The notes: generated from the sequence alone by a model not told the origin. A stretch of 64,000 nt of DNA from Anatilimnocola aggregata (GCF_007747655.1 NZ_CP036274.1:5208001-5272000); one strand, 5' to 3'; counted from the stretch's first letter, positions 45,637-55,688 are shown. Made by a program: numbers and translations.

Positions 45637-46246
45637 GAACGGATGATCCGCCCCCAATCCGATCCTTGGTGGCGCGTAAACCGGCATTGGCCATATAATC
45701 GCTGACGATGTATCCCGGCTGGATGCGCACAGACATGGGCGGGCCAAACGCTACCCGTTCGGTGGAACTAGGAGCCGATACAGCTATTTGGGTTGCGGAC
45801 GAAGTTCCCCACGAATCTACCGGCAAGTTGTTTCGCGACCGCCAAAAGATTTCCGGGCAGCTTCGCTCACATCGTCCGCGTTAAGTTAAGAACTTCGAAG
45901 TGTCCGAAGCAGGCTGCGAGCCGTCGACCTTATCGCCCTTGCCAGTCATTGCCATCGTTCGAGTCATTTAGAGGGAGTTTCTTAGCTCAACTCGCACCCG
46001 TTGCGAGATGCAGTTGTAATCTCTATCAGTCTTGCGACCTGCTATATTGGCGAGCGAGGCCGCTTTCTCCCCGCACTTGTCAGTGCTCCTGCAGTCCAAC
46101 ACCTTCCGAGGCGGCAGGATAAGTCGCCAGTTAGAGACAATCACGGATCGGTATTGTTGCCTGTGATGACTCTCGGTTGGCTCTTGGTTATCCCGATTCG
46201 CAGCCCTTAACTACGTCAGGCAATTCGCCTCAAGGAACAACAGACC
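45637..46246. other. Intergenic region with degenerate dispersed repeat
   Basis: About 610 bp without a recognisable gene. A shortened form of the 22-bp repeat, CTTCGAAGTGTCCGAAGC, lies at 45893-45910. The promoter and leader of the following sulfatase should be in the right-hand part. Confidence 0.4.
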
Positions 46247-48628
46247 ATGGAATCCAGGACACGATCCGTTACCGGATGGGTCATCGCTGTCTGCGTCGGC
46301 TGCTTCACGCTGCCGGCAATGGCGCAGGAGGAATCCGAGTCGTTCAAAAAGTACGGCCAGGAGTTCAAGGGAAAGATCGGCAGGACCTACGAAGAATCGC
46401 AGGAGTGGTATCCCGAGGCGAGTAAGCCGAAGCCAGGCACTCCCAACGTGCTCACCATATATCTGGATGACGTCGGCTTTGCCCAATACGGCTGTTTCGG
46501 TGGCCTCATCAACACACCCAACATTGATTCGCTGGCCGCCGACGGCCTTCGCTACAACAACTTTCACACGCCTGCCTTGTGCTCGCCTTCGCGGGCAGCG
46601 CTGATGGCGGCCAGGAACACGCACAAAATTGGTCTGGGTTCCCACGCGCTTACGGCGATGGGCTTCCCCGGCTACAACGGCACGCCGCCCGAGAGTGCGA
46701 AGTCCATCGCTAAGCACTTTCAGCACGCCGGCTTTGAAACCTTCGCGCTTGGCAAGTGGGATCACACGCCTTTGCCGGAAGCCTCCGGGAGCGGCCCATT
46801 TCACCACTGGGCTAGTGGCGAGGGGTTCGACCACTTCTACGGCTTCATGGCGGCCGACGCCGACGATTACCGCACTCTGCTCTGGAATGATCATCGTCCG
46901 TCGGAGACCTGGATGAACAAGCCGGGGTATCACCTGACGACTGATTTGGCCGACCGGGCGATCGAAAACATCACTTCGCATGTCTCGATTGCTCCTGACC
47001 GTCCGTTCTTCGTCTTCTGGGCACCCAGCGCGATGCACTCGCCGCATCAGGTCGAGAAGAAGTACATCGACATGTACAAGGGCAAGTTTGACATGGGCTG
47101 GGACAAGGCTCGGGAACAAATCTTCGCCAAGCAAATGGCAATGAAGATTCTGCCCGCCGGCACCAAGCTCTCGACCGGCATCCCGGAGATTCCGAAATGG
47201 GCCAGCCTAAGCGACACTCAGAAGAAGCTCTATGCCCGACAAATGGAAGTATTTGCGGGCCAGATGACGCAAACTGATGAGCAGATCGGACGCCTGATCG
47301 CGACACTTAAGCGCACCGGCCAATACGACAACACGCTCCTCATGCTCACCGCCGACAACGGGTGCAGTGGTGAAGGCGGTTTGAACGGTTTGTACAACGA
47401 ATCGTTGGTGCTCAACGGCATGCAGGCGTCTCTCGAAAAGAATATGAAGCATTACGAGGAATGGGGCGGCCCCGACACCTACCCGCACTACCACGCGGGC
47501 TGGGCCATGGCCGGGAACACGCCGTTCAAGTATTGCAAGCAAATCGTGCACAACGGCGGCATCGCCGACAGCCTCATCATCACCTGGCCCAAGGGGATCA
47601 AGGGTAAGGGAGAGATCAGGAGCCAATACAGCTACGTCACTGACCTCATGGTCACGGCGCTGGAAGTTACGGGCACCAAATTCAGGGAGGAAGTAGACGG
47701 CGTGAAACAGATGCCGGTGGATGGGATCAGCCTCGCCTATTCCTTTAACAAGGCCGATGCGCCCTCCGCCCGGACCGAGCAGTATTATGAACAGCTCGGC
47801 AGCCGCGCAATGTACAAGGATGGCTGGAAAGCCGTGACGATTCACGGCAACCGTATGCCTTGGATCACGGCAGGAACCTTTCCGTTCGAGAAGGACGTGT
47901 GGGAGCTATACAACCTCAACGAAGACTTCGCCGAAACCAATAATCTTGCGGCCAAGAATCCCGAGAAGCTGGAAGAGCTGAAGAAACTTTGGGATGAGCA
48001 GGCCTGGAAGAACAACGTCTATCCTCTCTACGACGACGCTGCCGCCCGAGTGGCCAAGCAGTTCAGCCGCGCCTTTGGTGACCGCAAAAGCTTCACCTAT
48101 TACGCGCCGGGTGCCGAGCGAATTGCCGAGGCGGTTTCCGCGCCAATCAAGAACAAGTCGCATACCATCGAGACCACCCTCGATCTGAAGGGCGACGAAG
48201 AGGGCGTCATCGTGGCCTGCGGCGGTGTGAACGGCGGCTATACCCTGTTCATCGCCGATCACAAGTTGCACTACGGCTACAACCACTTCAACGCGGAGCG
48301 CTATGAGGTCGTCTCGCCCGTCCTGCCCAAAGGGAAGGTGGATCTGAAGTTCAACTTCATCAAAACCGGAACGCTCAAGGGCACGGTCGAGCTGTATGTG
48401 AACGGCAAGAAGGTAGCGGAAGGCGTTCTCGACAAAACCGTTCCGGGATCTTTCTCGCTGAGCGAGACGTTTGATGTTGGCGTCGATAACGGCACGCCCG
48501 TCTCGAAGAATTACAAGCAGAAGGATCACTTCCGGTTTACTGGCGAGATTGACAAAGTAGTCATCACGCTGGTTCCCGACGCCGCGAACAAGGCGAAGGA
48601 GCCCGCCACTCCTGGAGCGAAGGATTAA
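46247..48628 (+). CDS. Secreted arylsulfatase
   Basis: 793 residues. Signal peptide (WVIAVCVGCFTLPAMAQ), metal site VLTIYLDDVGFAQYG, formylglycine motif C112-S-P-S-R in ALCSPSRAALMAAR, GKWDHTP, and LTADNGCSGEGG. A beta-rich C-terminal extension (about 610-780) resembles that of the two long arylsulfatases at 24.8-29.6 kb, so all three belong to one subgroup. It is transcribed alone on the plus strand and is followed by a convergent membrane-protein gene. Confidence 0.94.
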   Translation: MESRTRSVTGWVIAVCVGCFTLPAMAQEESESFKKYGQEFKGKIGRTYEESQEWYPEASKPKPGTPNVLTIYLDDVGFAQYGCFGGLINTPNIDSLAADGLRYNNFHTPALCSPSRAALMAARNTHKIGLGSHALTAMGFPGYNGTPPESAKSIAKHFQHAGFETFALGKWDHTPLPEASGSGPFHHWASGEGFDHFYGFMAADADDYRTLLWNDHRPSETWMNKPGYHLTTDLADRAIENITSHVSIAPDRPFFVFWAPSAMHSPHQVEKKYIDMYKGKFDMGWDKAREQIFAKQMAMKILPAGTKLSTGIPEIPKWASLSDTQKKLYARQMEVFAGQMTQTDEQIGRLIATLKRTGQYDNTLLMLTADNGCSGEGGLNGLYNESLVLNGMQASLEKNMKHYEEWGGPDTYPHYHAGWAMAGNTPFKYCKQIVHNGGIADSLIITWPKGIKGKGEIRSQYSYVTDLMVTALEVTGTKFREEVDGVKQMPVDGISLAYSFNKADAPSARTEQYYEQLGSRAMYKDGWKAVTIHGNRMPWITAGTFPFEKDVWELYNLNEDFAETNNLAAKNPEKLEELKKLWDEQAWKNNVYPLYDDAAARVAKQFSRAFGDRKSFTYYAPGAERIAEAVSAPIKNKSHTIETTLDLKGDEEGVIVACGGVNGGYTLFIADHKLHYGYNHFNAERYEVVSPVLPKGKVDLKFNFIKTGTLKGTVELYVNGKKVAEGVLDKTVPGSFSLSETFDVGVDNGTPVSKNYKQKDHFRFTGEIDKVVITLVPDAANKAKEPATPGAKD

Positions 48629-48965
48629 GGTCCACCCGTACGCGTTGTTTGTAAGGCGGCGGGCCATACCCGGCGCCCTCAATACTCCCGATACCGACCT
48701 CATCATTGGCGGGCGGTTCATCGGGTTGGGTAATGCGAGCACAACTCCGTGTGCACGCTTCTGCCGCTTTGGCAGGCGAACTTTTGGAGCTTCAAAGCAG
48801 GTGACGATCGCAGTTCGACGAGCCTACCTCGGCGTGTCGGGCCGAAGCGAGTTCGCAGAAGTTGTCGAGCGTGCTTCGTGCTACTAAACCCGCGATCGCC
48901 GGATCCTTAGTCGGAATTATGACGTCGTCCGGTAGAAACCTCCAGCGTGAACCCGATTAGCGATA
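48629..48965. other. Convergent intergenic region with dispersed-repeat copy 3
   Basis: About 340 bp between the 3' ends of the sulfatase and the membrane-protein gene, no gene seen. The 22-bp repeat lies at 48827-48848 (core GGCGTGTCGGGCCGAAGC, two differences from copy 1). As with copy 1, it lies between convergent genes. Confidence 0.5.
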
Positions 48966-50156
48966 CTAAAACACAACCTTGGTGAGTAGTTGAAGAATCT
49001 GATTGATTGGTACAACCAGGAGTATCAGTGGCAAGCTAGGGAGGCTCGTCACCAAGGCCAACTGCCTGGCCGCACGCAGGCTGAATGGTACGACCTTCAT
49101 CGCCCGAAGGTATTCGAAGCTGCTGCCCAGATCGGCCAGTGACTGAATGTCGGCGGTACCTAGCAGCCGTTCGTCGGCCGCGGCCTGCCCCATGATCCAC
49201 TTCTCGTGGAATGCTCGATTGTACCGGGTCACAAGCAAACCGTACTCGCGCACCCATGCCAGTCGTGTACGGATTAGAGTCGGAGTAAAAATCAGCAGGG
49301 GCCCGAGGAACATCAGTTCGACGATGACTACAACGACGACATAGGGAACCTGAAATGTGGCGATGTCGGCTTTCTGAAAGACGATGAGAAAGGCGGCCTC
49401 TGCGCTCAGAACGGAACTCATCGCAAAGGCAAAGACTCCCAATGACGTGTGTGCTACGCCAAGGAACCCCAGACCACCCGCCTGATCGGCGTGCGTGCAT
49501 ACCAAGTTCAGATTAAGTCGTGAGACGCTCCAGAGGAAATTTGCCCAAACCAATAATCGCCAGAGCCAGCGATACCAGAAGAACTGCAAGATGGGAACTG
49601 CGACGAGGCGATACCAGAGTGCGGCAAACGAAATGCTCAGAGGGGCACCGGGAAAGTTCGGCGAACGCCAAGAGGCAATTACATCCCCTGTCAGCGTTTC
49701 GGGCGTAAACAGCCAGGCACCGGTCACCGCCAAAGCCAGGATGATGATTTCTGCCCAGACAGACTCACGCCATTTCGCGGCGCGTGCGATGGCCTGGTCG
49801 AAGGCTGGGTAGTCGTCCTGACGAACGAAGCCGCCCTGCACGAACTGCAATCCAGCAGACCTGAGGTGCGGCCCGACAATCTGTTCTGCGGCAAGCAAGA
49901 GCGGCACGCCCAAAAAGAATCTCGCATAGGTGCCAAAATCCAGCAGCAGAGATTCCTGGGGTGACGCCCCCAAGGCGCGGCCCTCCAGCGCGGCCAACAC
50001 GACTAAAGGAAGCCACGTAATCGCAAGAAAGCCGACAATACGAGTACCGAGTGAATGGCTGGCCCCACAATGCGCAAACAGTCGCTGGGCAAGCCGTTGA
50101 AGCGGCCCGCCACGCTCAAAATAGAGTTCATCAAGATTGTGAGGTACGACGTCCAC
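48966..50156 (-). CDS. Multi-pass membrane protein of unknown function
   Basis: 396 residues from a GTG start. At least six hydrophobic segments are visible, including LGTRIVGFLAITWLPLVVLA, ARFFLGVPLLLAAEQIVG, AEIIILALAVTGAWLF, and VVVVVIVELMFLGPLLIF. The cytoplasmic-looking C-terminal half has charged helical parts (NRAFHEKWIMGQAAADERLL). No transporter or enzyme signature is recognised. It lies 27 bp after the DUF2252 gene on the same strand, so the two are probably co-expressed. Confidence 0.7.
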   Translation of the reverse strand: MDVVPHNLDELYFERGGPLQRLAQRLFAHCGASHSLGTRIVGFLAITWLPLVVLAALEGRALGASPQESLLLDFGTYARFFLGVPLLLAAEQIVGPHLRSAGLQFVQGGFVRQDDYPAFDQAIARAAKWRESVWAEIIILALAVTGAWLFTPETLTGDVIASWRSPNFPGAPLSISFAALWYRLVAVPILQFFWYRWLWRLLVWANFLWSVSRLNLNLVCTHADQAGGLGFLGVAHTSLGVFAFAMSSVLSAEAAFLIVFQKADIATFQVPYVVVVVIVELMFLGPLLIFTPTLIRTRLAWVREYGLLVTRYNRAFHEKWIMGQAAADERLLGTADIQSLADLGSSFEYLRAMKVVPFSLRAARQLALVTSLPSLPLILLVVPINQILQLLTKVVF

Positions 50157-50183
50157 GCTATCCTGTCCATGTCAGGTGATTGG

Positions 50184-51635
50184 CTATTGCCCTTCGATCT
50201 CAACCTCGAGCTTGCCGGCACGCGCCGCGTTCCTGAGAACTTCGTAATCGCGCTCGGTTTGGTCGGCATACGCCTTTGAGAAGTCGGCGATGGCCTTGTC
50301 GAAGCTGTCGTTCTTTCCCAGATATCCACTGATCTTAGTGGGCTCGCCCGAACGTCCGTGGGCGTGGGCCACCGCCCAACCACAAAGCTCCGCATACTCC
50401 CGCATGACGGCGGCTGTGAATACTTCCACCATCGGCTTGATCTTCATGTCCCGGAGCTGACGGATGTAGAAATGTCGGCCGGCCTCTCCTTCGACCCAAC
50501 CGAGAAAAATGTCGTTGGCCGATTGCATCATGCGGCAGCCATGTACGATTCGCTCGCCCTGGTTCACATGCGGGCTCGCGCCGGCATAGGCTTCGAGGAC
50601 GGAAGGACGTGCCTGTTTGACCTGCAGAAAAAGGGGATCATCCTCACTGGCCATCAGCAGCAGAATCGCGCAGTAGGTCCCGACGCTGCCAACTCCCACC
50701 ACTTTCAATGCCGCGTCCACCAGCTGGAATCGGTCGAGCAGTAATCGCCGGTCGGCCTGCAGTGTCTCGCGATACTGTGCAAAGTGGATGTGGACGCGGG
50801 ACATGAGCTCCTCGCGTTCCTGCTCCTGCGGATGAAAAATCAACGGAGGGTTGTCTCTGATCGTCGGTGCTAGTCCGGCCGTGGTCGCGAGTTGCGGAAA
50901 GTCATGTTCGAGGACGCTGTGTTCGCGGGCTTTCGCCAAACGTTTCTGCATCCGCTTGACGGTCTCTTCATCCTTGATCGTCTCCATCAGGGTGTCGACA
51001 TCGATGCTGGCGTACCACACTTCCAGCACGGACATCCTGCTGTATTCCGCCATGTGCTCTCGATACGATCGTGCGCAACTCAGCACGGCATCGCGGGCGT
51101 CGTCTTCGCTGAGGCCATTATCGCGGCAGGCCAAGACAAAGCTCGCGGCGAGGCGCTTCAGATCCCACTCCCACGGGGCCGAAAGCGTCTCATCCAAGTC
51201 GTTGATGTCGAAGATGACACGACGTTCGGGAGTGGCGAATGCGCCGAAGTTCATGAGGTGACAGTCGCCGCAGGCCTGCACGCGGATTCCCGAGGTGGGA
51301 GTGCCGGCCAAGTCTGCCGCCATGTTGAGCGCCGACCCCCGATAGAAGGCGAATGGCGACTGCAGCATTCGCCCGTGCCGGATAGGGATGAGTTGAGGCA
51401 TGCGCCCCTGGTTTGACTCCTCGATCAGTGCGACGGGATCGCGCCGATGTTCCGCCGGTTCCCATATGGAGTGATCCGAACGCGGGCACTTCTCGCGCAG
51501 GCTCTTTCCCAGCGCGCGCAACTCGTCTCGCGATGAACGGGGCGACACCGTTGAACTCGTTTCGACCGGCACGGGATTTCCGGACAATGACTGGTTCTTC
51601 TGCAAAGTATGCTCTCCAGATGCACTTGGTCTCAA
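50184..51635 (-). CDS. DUF2252-family protein
   Basis: Up to 483 residues; a TTG start at 51605 with a better-placed GGAGAG is also possible. Family landmarks include MLQSPFAFYRGSALNMAADL, QACGDCHLMNFGAFATPERR, FDINDLDETLSAPWEWDLKR, and VVGVGSVGTYCAILLLM. The GDCHLMNFG and FDINDLDE blocks resemble the catalytic and metal-binding loops of aminoglycoside-phosphotransferase-like kinases, and DUF2252 is thought to share that fold. The substrate is unknown. It lies 30 bp after the stop of the CoA-disulfide-reductase-like gene. Confidence 0.9.
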   Translation of the reverse strand: MRPSASGEHTLQKNQSLSGNPVPVETSSTVSPRSSRDELRALGKSLREKCPRSDHSIWEPAEHRRDPVALIEESNQGRMPQLIPIRHGRMLQSPFAFYRGSALNMAADLAGTPTSGIRVQACGDCHLMNFGAFATPERRVIFDINDLDETLSAPWEWDLKRLAASFVLACRDNGLSEDDARDAVLSCARSYREHMAEYSRMSVLEVWYASIDVDTLMETIKDEETVKRMQKRLAKAREHSVLEHDFPQLATTAGLAPTIRDNPPLIFHPQEQEREELMSRVHIHFAQYRETLQADRRLLLDRFQLVDAALKVVGVGSVGTYCAILLLMASEDDPLFLQVKQARPSVLEAYAGASPHVNQGERIVHGCRMMQSANDIFLGWVEGEAGRHFYIRQLRDMKIKPMVEVFTAAVMREYAELCGWAVAHAHGRSGEPTKISGYLGKNDSFDKAIADFSKAYADQTERDYEVLRNAARAGKLEVEIEGQ

Positions 51636-51665
51636 AGCTGGGATTCTGTGCTGGCTCTGGTTATA

Positions 51666-53357
51666 TCAGTGTGATGATGCTGCGTGAGATCGTGAGAGCA
51701 TGCCACCCGAAAGGTTCCGAGCCTTGAAACCGTTCTGAAGCAGGATGCGCGTCGCGAAGTAGGCGCGCCCGCCGGAGCGGCAGATGACGTGAATCTCGCG
51801 GTCGCGGGGCAGTTCGTCGAGACGATGACGAAGCTGCGGTAGTGGGATGTTGAGCGCCCCAGGAACCGACTCCACTTTCAATTCCGCAGGGTTACGCACG
51901 TCGAGGATAAAGACGCCGTCCAGCGAACTCCAGTGGCTAAGTGGCATGTCACCGTGGAGCACGTTTGCCGCGACCATCCCCGCGAAGTTAACTGGGTCCT
52001 TCGCGCTGCCGAATGGCGGCGCGTAGCATAGCTCTGCCTCCTCCAGATCGTAAATCGTTGCTTTCATCTGGATCGCCATCGCAAAGGCGTCGATCCGCTT
52101 GGCGACGCCGTCCTCCGCGAGCACCTGCGCGCCAAGAAGTAGTCCATCGGATTTGCGAAACATGACCTTGATCGCCATCATTTTGGCGTCCGGGTAATAG
52201 CCGGCGTGCGAATTCGGGTAGAGGTAGATCTTCTCGAAATCCGTGTCTCCGAGCTGCAGCAAGGTTTTCTCGCTGACGCCAGTCTGGCCAATGGCGGCTT
52301 CAAAGACCTGACAGATTGAAGTCCCCTGCGTGCCTCGATAGCGCGTATCGCGTCCGGCAATGACATCCGCCGCGATCCGTCCTTGCCGGTTGGCCGGGCC
52401 GGCGAGCGGGATGAGCGTCCACTGGCCGGTGACGTAGTCTTTCACTTCGACCGCGTCGCCGACAGCGAAGATGTCGGGATCGCTTGTCCGCATGTGTTCA
52501 TCGACGCGGATTCCCCCGCGCTGACCAATCTCGATCCCGGCGGACTTCGCGAGCGCTGTCTCCGGCCGCACGCCGATCGCCAGGATAACAACGTCGGCCG
52601 GATGCGCCTTGCCGGAACCCGTGAGCACTTCCAGCGAACCGTCCGCTACTTGTCGAAACCCGGCCACGCCGTCATTGAGCTCGAGCCGCACGCCGTGTTT
52701 GATCAAGTAGCGTTCGACAAGCCTCGCCATTTCTGGATCGAGCGGTGGCATCACCTGGTTCAGCTTCTCGACGAGCGTCACCTCCAGCCCGAGATGGGAG
52801 AGGTTTTCCACCATCTCTAAGCCGATGAACCCACCGCCGACGACCACGGCGCGCTTTGGCTTCGTCACGACCTGCAGTCCCGTGTATGAGTCGAGCCCGG
52901 TCCGGGGCTCGGAACCGCGGTGCAGCCACTCGCGGATGGTCCGGGCGTCCGGGACGGTCCTCACGGAGAAGATCCCCGGAAGATCAATACCGGGAAGTGG
53001 CGGCCGGATCGGGGCTGCGCCTGGCGACAGCACCAGCTTGTCGTAGGACTCGGTCGACACCTCGCCGGTCGCAACATTTCGCAGATCTACGGTCTTTTTC
53101 TTCAACGAGATTGCGATAGCTTCGCAGCCGGTACGCACACTCACGTCGAACATGTCGTGAAACGTCTGCTCGGTCGCAACGAGGAGACTGGACTCCTTCT
53201 CAATGATGCCGCCGACGTGGTAGGGGAGCCCGCAGTTGGCATAGGACACGTACGGTCCCCGTTCCACCATCAGGATCTTGGCCGTTTCGTTGAGCCTGCG
53301 GAGCCGTGCTGCGCACGACGCGCCACCGGCAACTCCGCCTACGATAATCACTTTCAT
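51666..53357 (-). CDS. CoA-disulfide-reductase-like flavoprotein with C-terminal rhodanese
   Basis: 563 residues. FAD-binding IIVGGVAGGASCAARLRRL at the N-terminus, redox-active Cys42 in SYANCGLPYHVGG, NAD-binding VVVGGGFIGLEMVE near 170, and a dimerisation domain ending LCYAPPFGSAKDPVNFAGMV. A fused rhodanese domain (about 475-555) has DVRNPAE and a Cys526 loop ICRSGGR. This is the CoADR-Rhd architecture, linked to CoA-disulfide, polysulfide or persulfide reduction. Its stop is 30 bp before DUF2252, and its start overlaps a small membrane-protein gene by 4 bp. Confidence 0.93.
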   Translation of the reverse strand: MKVIIVGGVAGGASCAARLRRLNETAKILMVERGPYVSYANCGLPYHVGGIIEKESSLLVATEQTFHDMFDVSVRTGCEAIAISLKKKTVDLRNVATGEVSTESYDKLVLSPGAAPIRPPLPGIDLPGIFSVRTVPDARTIREWLHRGSEPRTGLDSYTGLQVVTKPKRAVVVGGGFIGLEMVENLSHLGLEVTLVEKLNQVMPPLDPEMARLVERYLIKHGVRLELNDGVAGFRQVADGSLEVLTGSGKAHPADVVILAIGVRPETALAKSAGIEIGQRGGIRVDEHMRTSDPDIFAVGDAVEVKDYVTGQWTLIPLAGPANRQGRIAADVIAGRDTRYRGTQGTSICQVFEAAIGQTGVSEKTLLQLGDTDFEKIYLYPNSHAGYYPDAKMMAIKVMFRKSDGLLLGAQVLAEDGVAKRIDAFAMAIQMKATIYDLEEAELCYAPPFGSAKDPVNFAGMVAANVLHGDMPLSHWSSLDGVFILDVRNPAELKVESVPGALNIPLPQLRHRLDELPRDREIHVICRSGGRAYFATRILLQNGFKARNLSGGMLSRSHAASSH

Positions 53358-53683
53358 GGAAGAGCATCTTTCACGTGGTCAGTCGTTTGCACACCCTTGA
53401 GGGCCTGCTCCGCACTCGCGAGGGCCGCCACGACCAGTGTCCAGGCCGGGAATATTTGCAGGCCAGGCACCACCTCGATGGCCAGTGCCGGTAGCAAGGG
53501 CCAGCGGAAGCCCAGCACCGAGAACAGGAGTATGGCGGTTACTGCATCCAACACCCACACCGCGGGCGGATAGAACGTCAGCCAGAATCCAATCACGTCC
53601 GATGCCAACGCCATCAGCAAGGCCCAACGCCAGCGGGGATACTTCCACGCCAAGAGGAAATTGTGAATCAGGTTCTTGAACAT
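53354..53683 (-). CDS. Small membrane protein
   Basis: 109 residues with two or three hydrophobic segments (WALLMALASDVIGFWLTFY, VLDAVTAILLFSVLGFRWPL, ALAIEVVPGLQIFPAWTLVV). Not a recognised enzyme. It overlaps the oxidoreductase start as ATGA, so the two are translated together; it may help anchor or partner the thiol redox enzymes of this cluster. Confidence 0.72.
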   Translation of the reverse strand: MFKNLIHNFLLAWKYPRWRWALLMALASDVIGFWLTFYPPAVWVLDAVTAILLFSVLGFRWPLLPALAIEVVPGLQIFPAWTLVVAALASAEQALKGVQTTDHVKDALP

Positions 53684-53772
53684 GGTGCGCTACATGCCGG
53701 CAAGCGGTGTGATCGTGAAGTGTGTGAAGGCGGTTCCGTTGAGAATCGCCTTCTTCCATGATGGAGTCCGGA

Positions 53773-54105
53773 TCAAGTCCCAGTGATCTTCACGATGTCC
53801 TTGTAGCCGCCGCCGTTAAATGCCTTGAATCCTGCGGCTTCAAGTATTTGTTTTGCCTTGGCGGCCCTGCCCCCTGTACCGCAATAGAGGACGATGCCCC
53901 GGTCACGCGGCAGTTCGTTCATGCGGCGCTTTAAAGTAAAGAGGGAAATATGCGTCGCACCCGGAGCGATGCCCATTCTTGCCTCAAGCTTTGTTCGTAC
54001 GTCAACTAAAAACGCTCCCTTCTTTAGCAGCTTCGCGACTTCTTCTGGCGGCAGCTTGGTGTTCGCCAGAGCATCGTGCTTTTCTTTTAGCTTACCTAGT
54101 AACAT
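53773..54105 (-). CDS. Single-domain rhodanese
   Basis: 110 residues without signal peptide. VDVRTKLEARMGIAPGATHI and the active-site loop LYCGTGGRAAKA with Cys75 identify a rhodanese (sulfurtransferase) acting in the cytoplasm. A GGGGGAAG ribosome site precedes the ATG. It lies between the small membrane protein and an AhpD-like gene in a cluster with two other rhodanese domains. Confidence 0.9.
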   Translation of the reverse strand: MLLGKLKEKHDALANTKLPPEEVAKLLKKGAFLVDVRTKLEARMGIAPGATHISLFTLKRRMNELPRDRGIVLYCGTGGRAAKAKQILEAAGFKAFNGGGYKDIVKITGT

Positions 54106-54174
54106 TGGCTTCCCCCTTCATGAGACAGGCTTGGATTTACGGTTGAACGGCGTCGTTGGATTCCTCATTAATGG

Positions 54175-55032
54175 TCATGACACTCGCTTTTCAGATTGGT
54201 CTTCGAGATCCGCAGCGTTCAAAACCTTGCTCGGGCTGTCGCGGTGTGGCGGCACATCCTCAGAGACGCGATGCCGTGCCGCTCGCCTCTTGTCGGTTCC
54301 GAGGACCTTTCCCAGCTTCACCAGCGCCACGAGAGCAAACAAAATCGGGGCCAACGCAGCGCCTGCAACTCCCTCAAAGAACGTAATGGGGCGACCCCGG
54401 CCGCGAACTCGATCCAGCAGTGCATCTACGGTGTTACCACTGAGATTGGTGAACGTAATGAAGTACACGTACCCGACGATCTCTCGCACCTGCGCCGAAC
54501 TGAAGTAGTTGTGCAGATTCTTCACCGATTCCGGATCGATCTCATCGAGTTGCTCGGCGTAGTGTTGGCCAAAGAGGATGGCCGCCGCTTCGGCGGGATC
54601 GCTCGCCGCCAGTGAGTTATCCTGATTGCTGAGTATCTGGTTTACTTCCTCCAACGAGACGCCCTGGGATGCCGCCCAGTGAGAATGGCCCCATGCGCAG
54701 AATCGGCAATCATTGATCGCAGTAACTCCGAGCATTACCTTTTCGCGAAGAGCTTTGGAGGTTTTCGGACTGAATACGGATCGGATTAAGATCGGGAACG
54801 AAATTGCGCAATTCGCAGTCGTTTTCAGAAAGTTGGCCGCGGTGAGGGTTCGCTTCGGTTTACTTGTCTTCTTCGGGGTCGCGGGCGACTCATACTTGGT
54901 GGACGAATCATCGGCGGCGGTTGTCGCTTCATTCTTCTGCACCAAAGAGGAACCGGCGGGATGTTGCTCGCTGGTATGTTCAGGAGATCGTGTTGTCATC
55001 GTCGCACCTTGGTTCGCGTCTTGGTCAGTCAC
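54175..55032 (-). CDS. AhpD-like / carboxymuconolactone-decarboxylase-family protein
   Basis: 285 residues from a GTG at 55032 that overlaps the upstream stop (GTGA), or 274 from the ATG at 54999. A variable Lys/Thr-rich N-terminus precedes the AhpD-like core, with redox pair Cys109 and Cys112 followed by His116 (NDCRFCAWGHSHWA), the peroxidase-type motif. Residues 215-245 (ITFFEGVAGAALAPILFALV) look membrane-associated, so it may sit at the inner membrane. A thiol-dependent peroxide or reductase partner role fits the rhodanese neighbours. Confidence 0.82.
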   Translation of the reverse strand: MTDQDANQGATMTTRSPEHTSEQHPAGSSLVQKNEATTAADDSSTKYESPATPKKTSKPKRTLTAANFLKTTANCAISFPILIRSVFSPKTSKALREKVMLGVTAINDCRFCAWGHSHWAASQGVSLEEVNQILSNQDNSLAASDPAEAAAILFGQHYAEQLDEIDPESVKNLHNYFSSAQVREIVGYVYFITFTNLSGNTVDALLDRVRGRGRPITFFEGVAGAALAPILFALVALVKLGKVLGTDKRRAARHRVSEDVPPHRDSPSKVLNAADLEDQSEKRVS

Positions 55033-55688
55033 TGGGGTCTCTCGGAGCTGGTTTCCTCGAGGATGACTTTCTCGGGGTCAATGCTGTAGACCCACGGAGC
55101 TGAGTTCTTCCAGCCGTTCTTCATCCGCTTGCCGTTAAAGACACTCTCAGAATCCTGCACGAGATCTCCCTCCACTCCGTCGACGATGTTGTAGGACTTC
55201 GTGAACCCGGCTGCCGCCAGTTGGTTCACTGCCATCGCGCTACGGCCGCCCGATCGGCAGGTGAGCAATAGAACGTCGGTCGGCTGGGCGATCTCTTTGA
55301 CCAGGGCGACGAAGGCTTTGTTGGGTTCCGCCTTGTACTCGAACTTGCCATCTTTTCGCTGATAGGAAACGAACGCGACGGGAATATTCCAAGCAATCTC
55401 CGGGTGGCCCACAAAGGCAAACTCCTCAGGAGTCCGCACGTCGATAACCTTGACTTTGTCAGGTGACGCCTTCCACATTTCGTAGGCCTGTGCCGCAGTC
55501 ACGTACAGGCCGAGGGTCGTCTGCTTTGCCTTCGGAAGCTGGCCGGCATCGACCGTACCGGCGCGCTTGTTGGTGGCAGCTGGCTTATCCGTTTGAGCGC
55601 CCACAGGGCTTGGCGCGGAGGCGATGAGAATCCCCGCGACGAAGAGCAGTGCCGAGATCCTGGTGCAACAGGCGTTTCGGTTCAACAT
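55029..55688 (-). CDS. Secreted rhodanese-like protein
   Basis: 219 residues from the ATG at 55688 (GAGGA 8 bp upstream; an ATG at 55697 is less well placed). A signal peptide (ISALLFVAGILIASAPSPVGA) directs it to the periplasm. The rhodanese domain has KVIDVRTPEEFAFVGHPEIA and an active-site loop LLLTCRSGGRSA with the reactive Cys at 144 of this numbering. It overlaps the AhpD-like gene by 4 bp. A periplasmic sulfurtransferase beside cytoplasmic ones suggests handling of reduced sulfur across the membrane. Confidence 0.87.
   Translation of the reverse strand: MLNRNACCTRISALLFVAGILIASAPSPVGAQTDKPAATNKRAGTVDAGQLPKAKQTTLGLYVTAAQAYEMWKASPDKVKVIDVRTPEEFAFVGHPEIAWNIPVAFVSYQRKDGKFEYKAEPNKAFVALVKEIAQPTDVLLLTCRSGGRSAMAVNQLAAAGFTKSYNIVDGVEGDLVQDSESVFNGKRMKNGWKNSAPWVYSIDPEKVILEETSSERPQ

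Noticed and set aside
24727-48848. 22-bp repeats considered as a CRISPR array
   Set aside because: Copies are many kilobases apart, not regularly spaced, and no cas genes are present.
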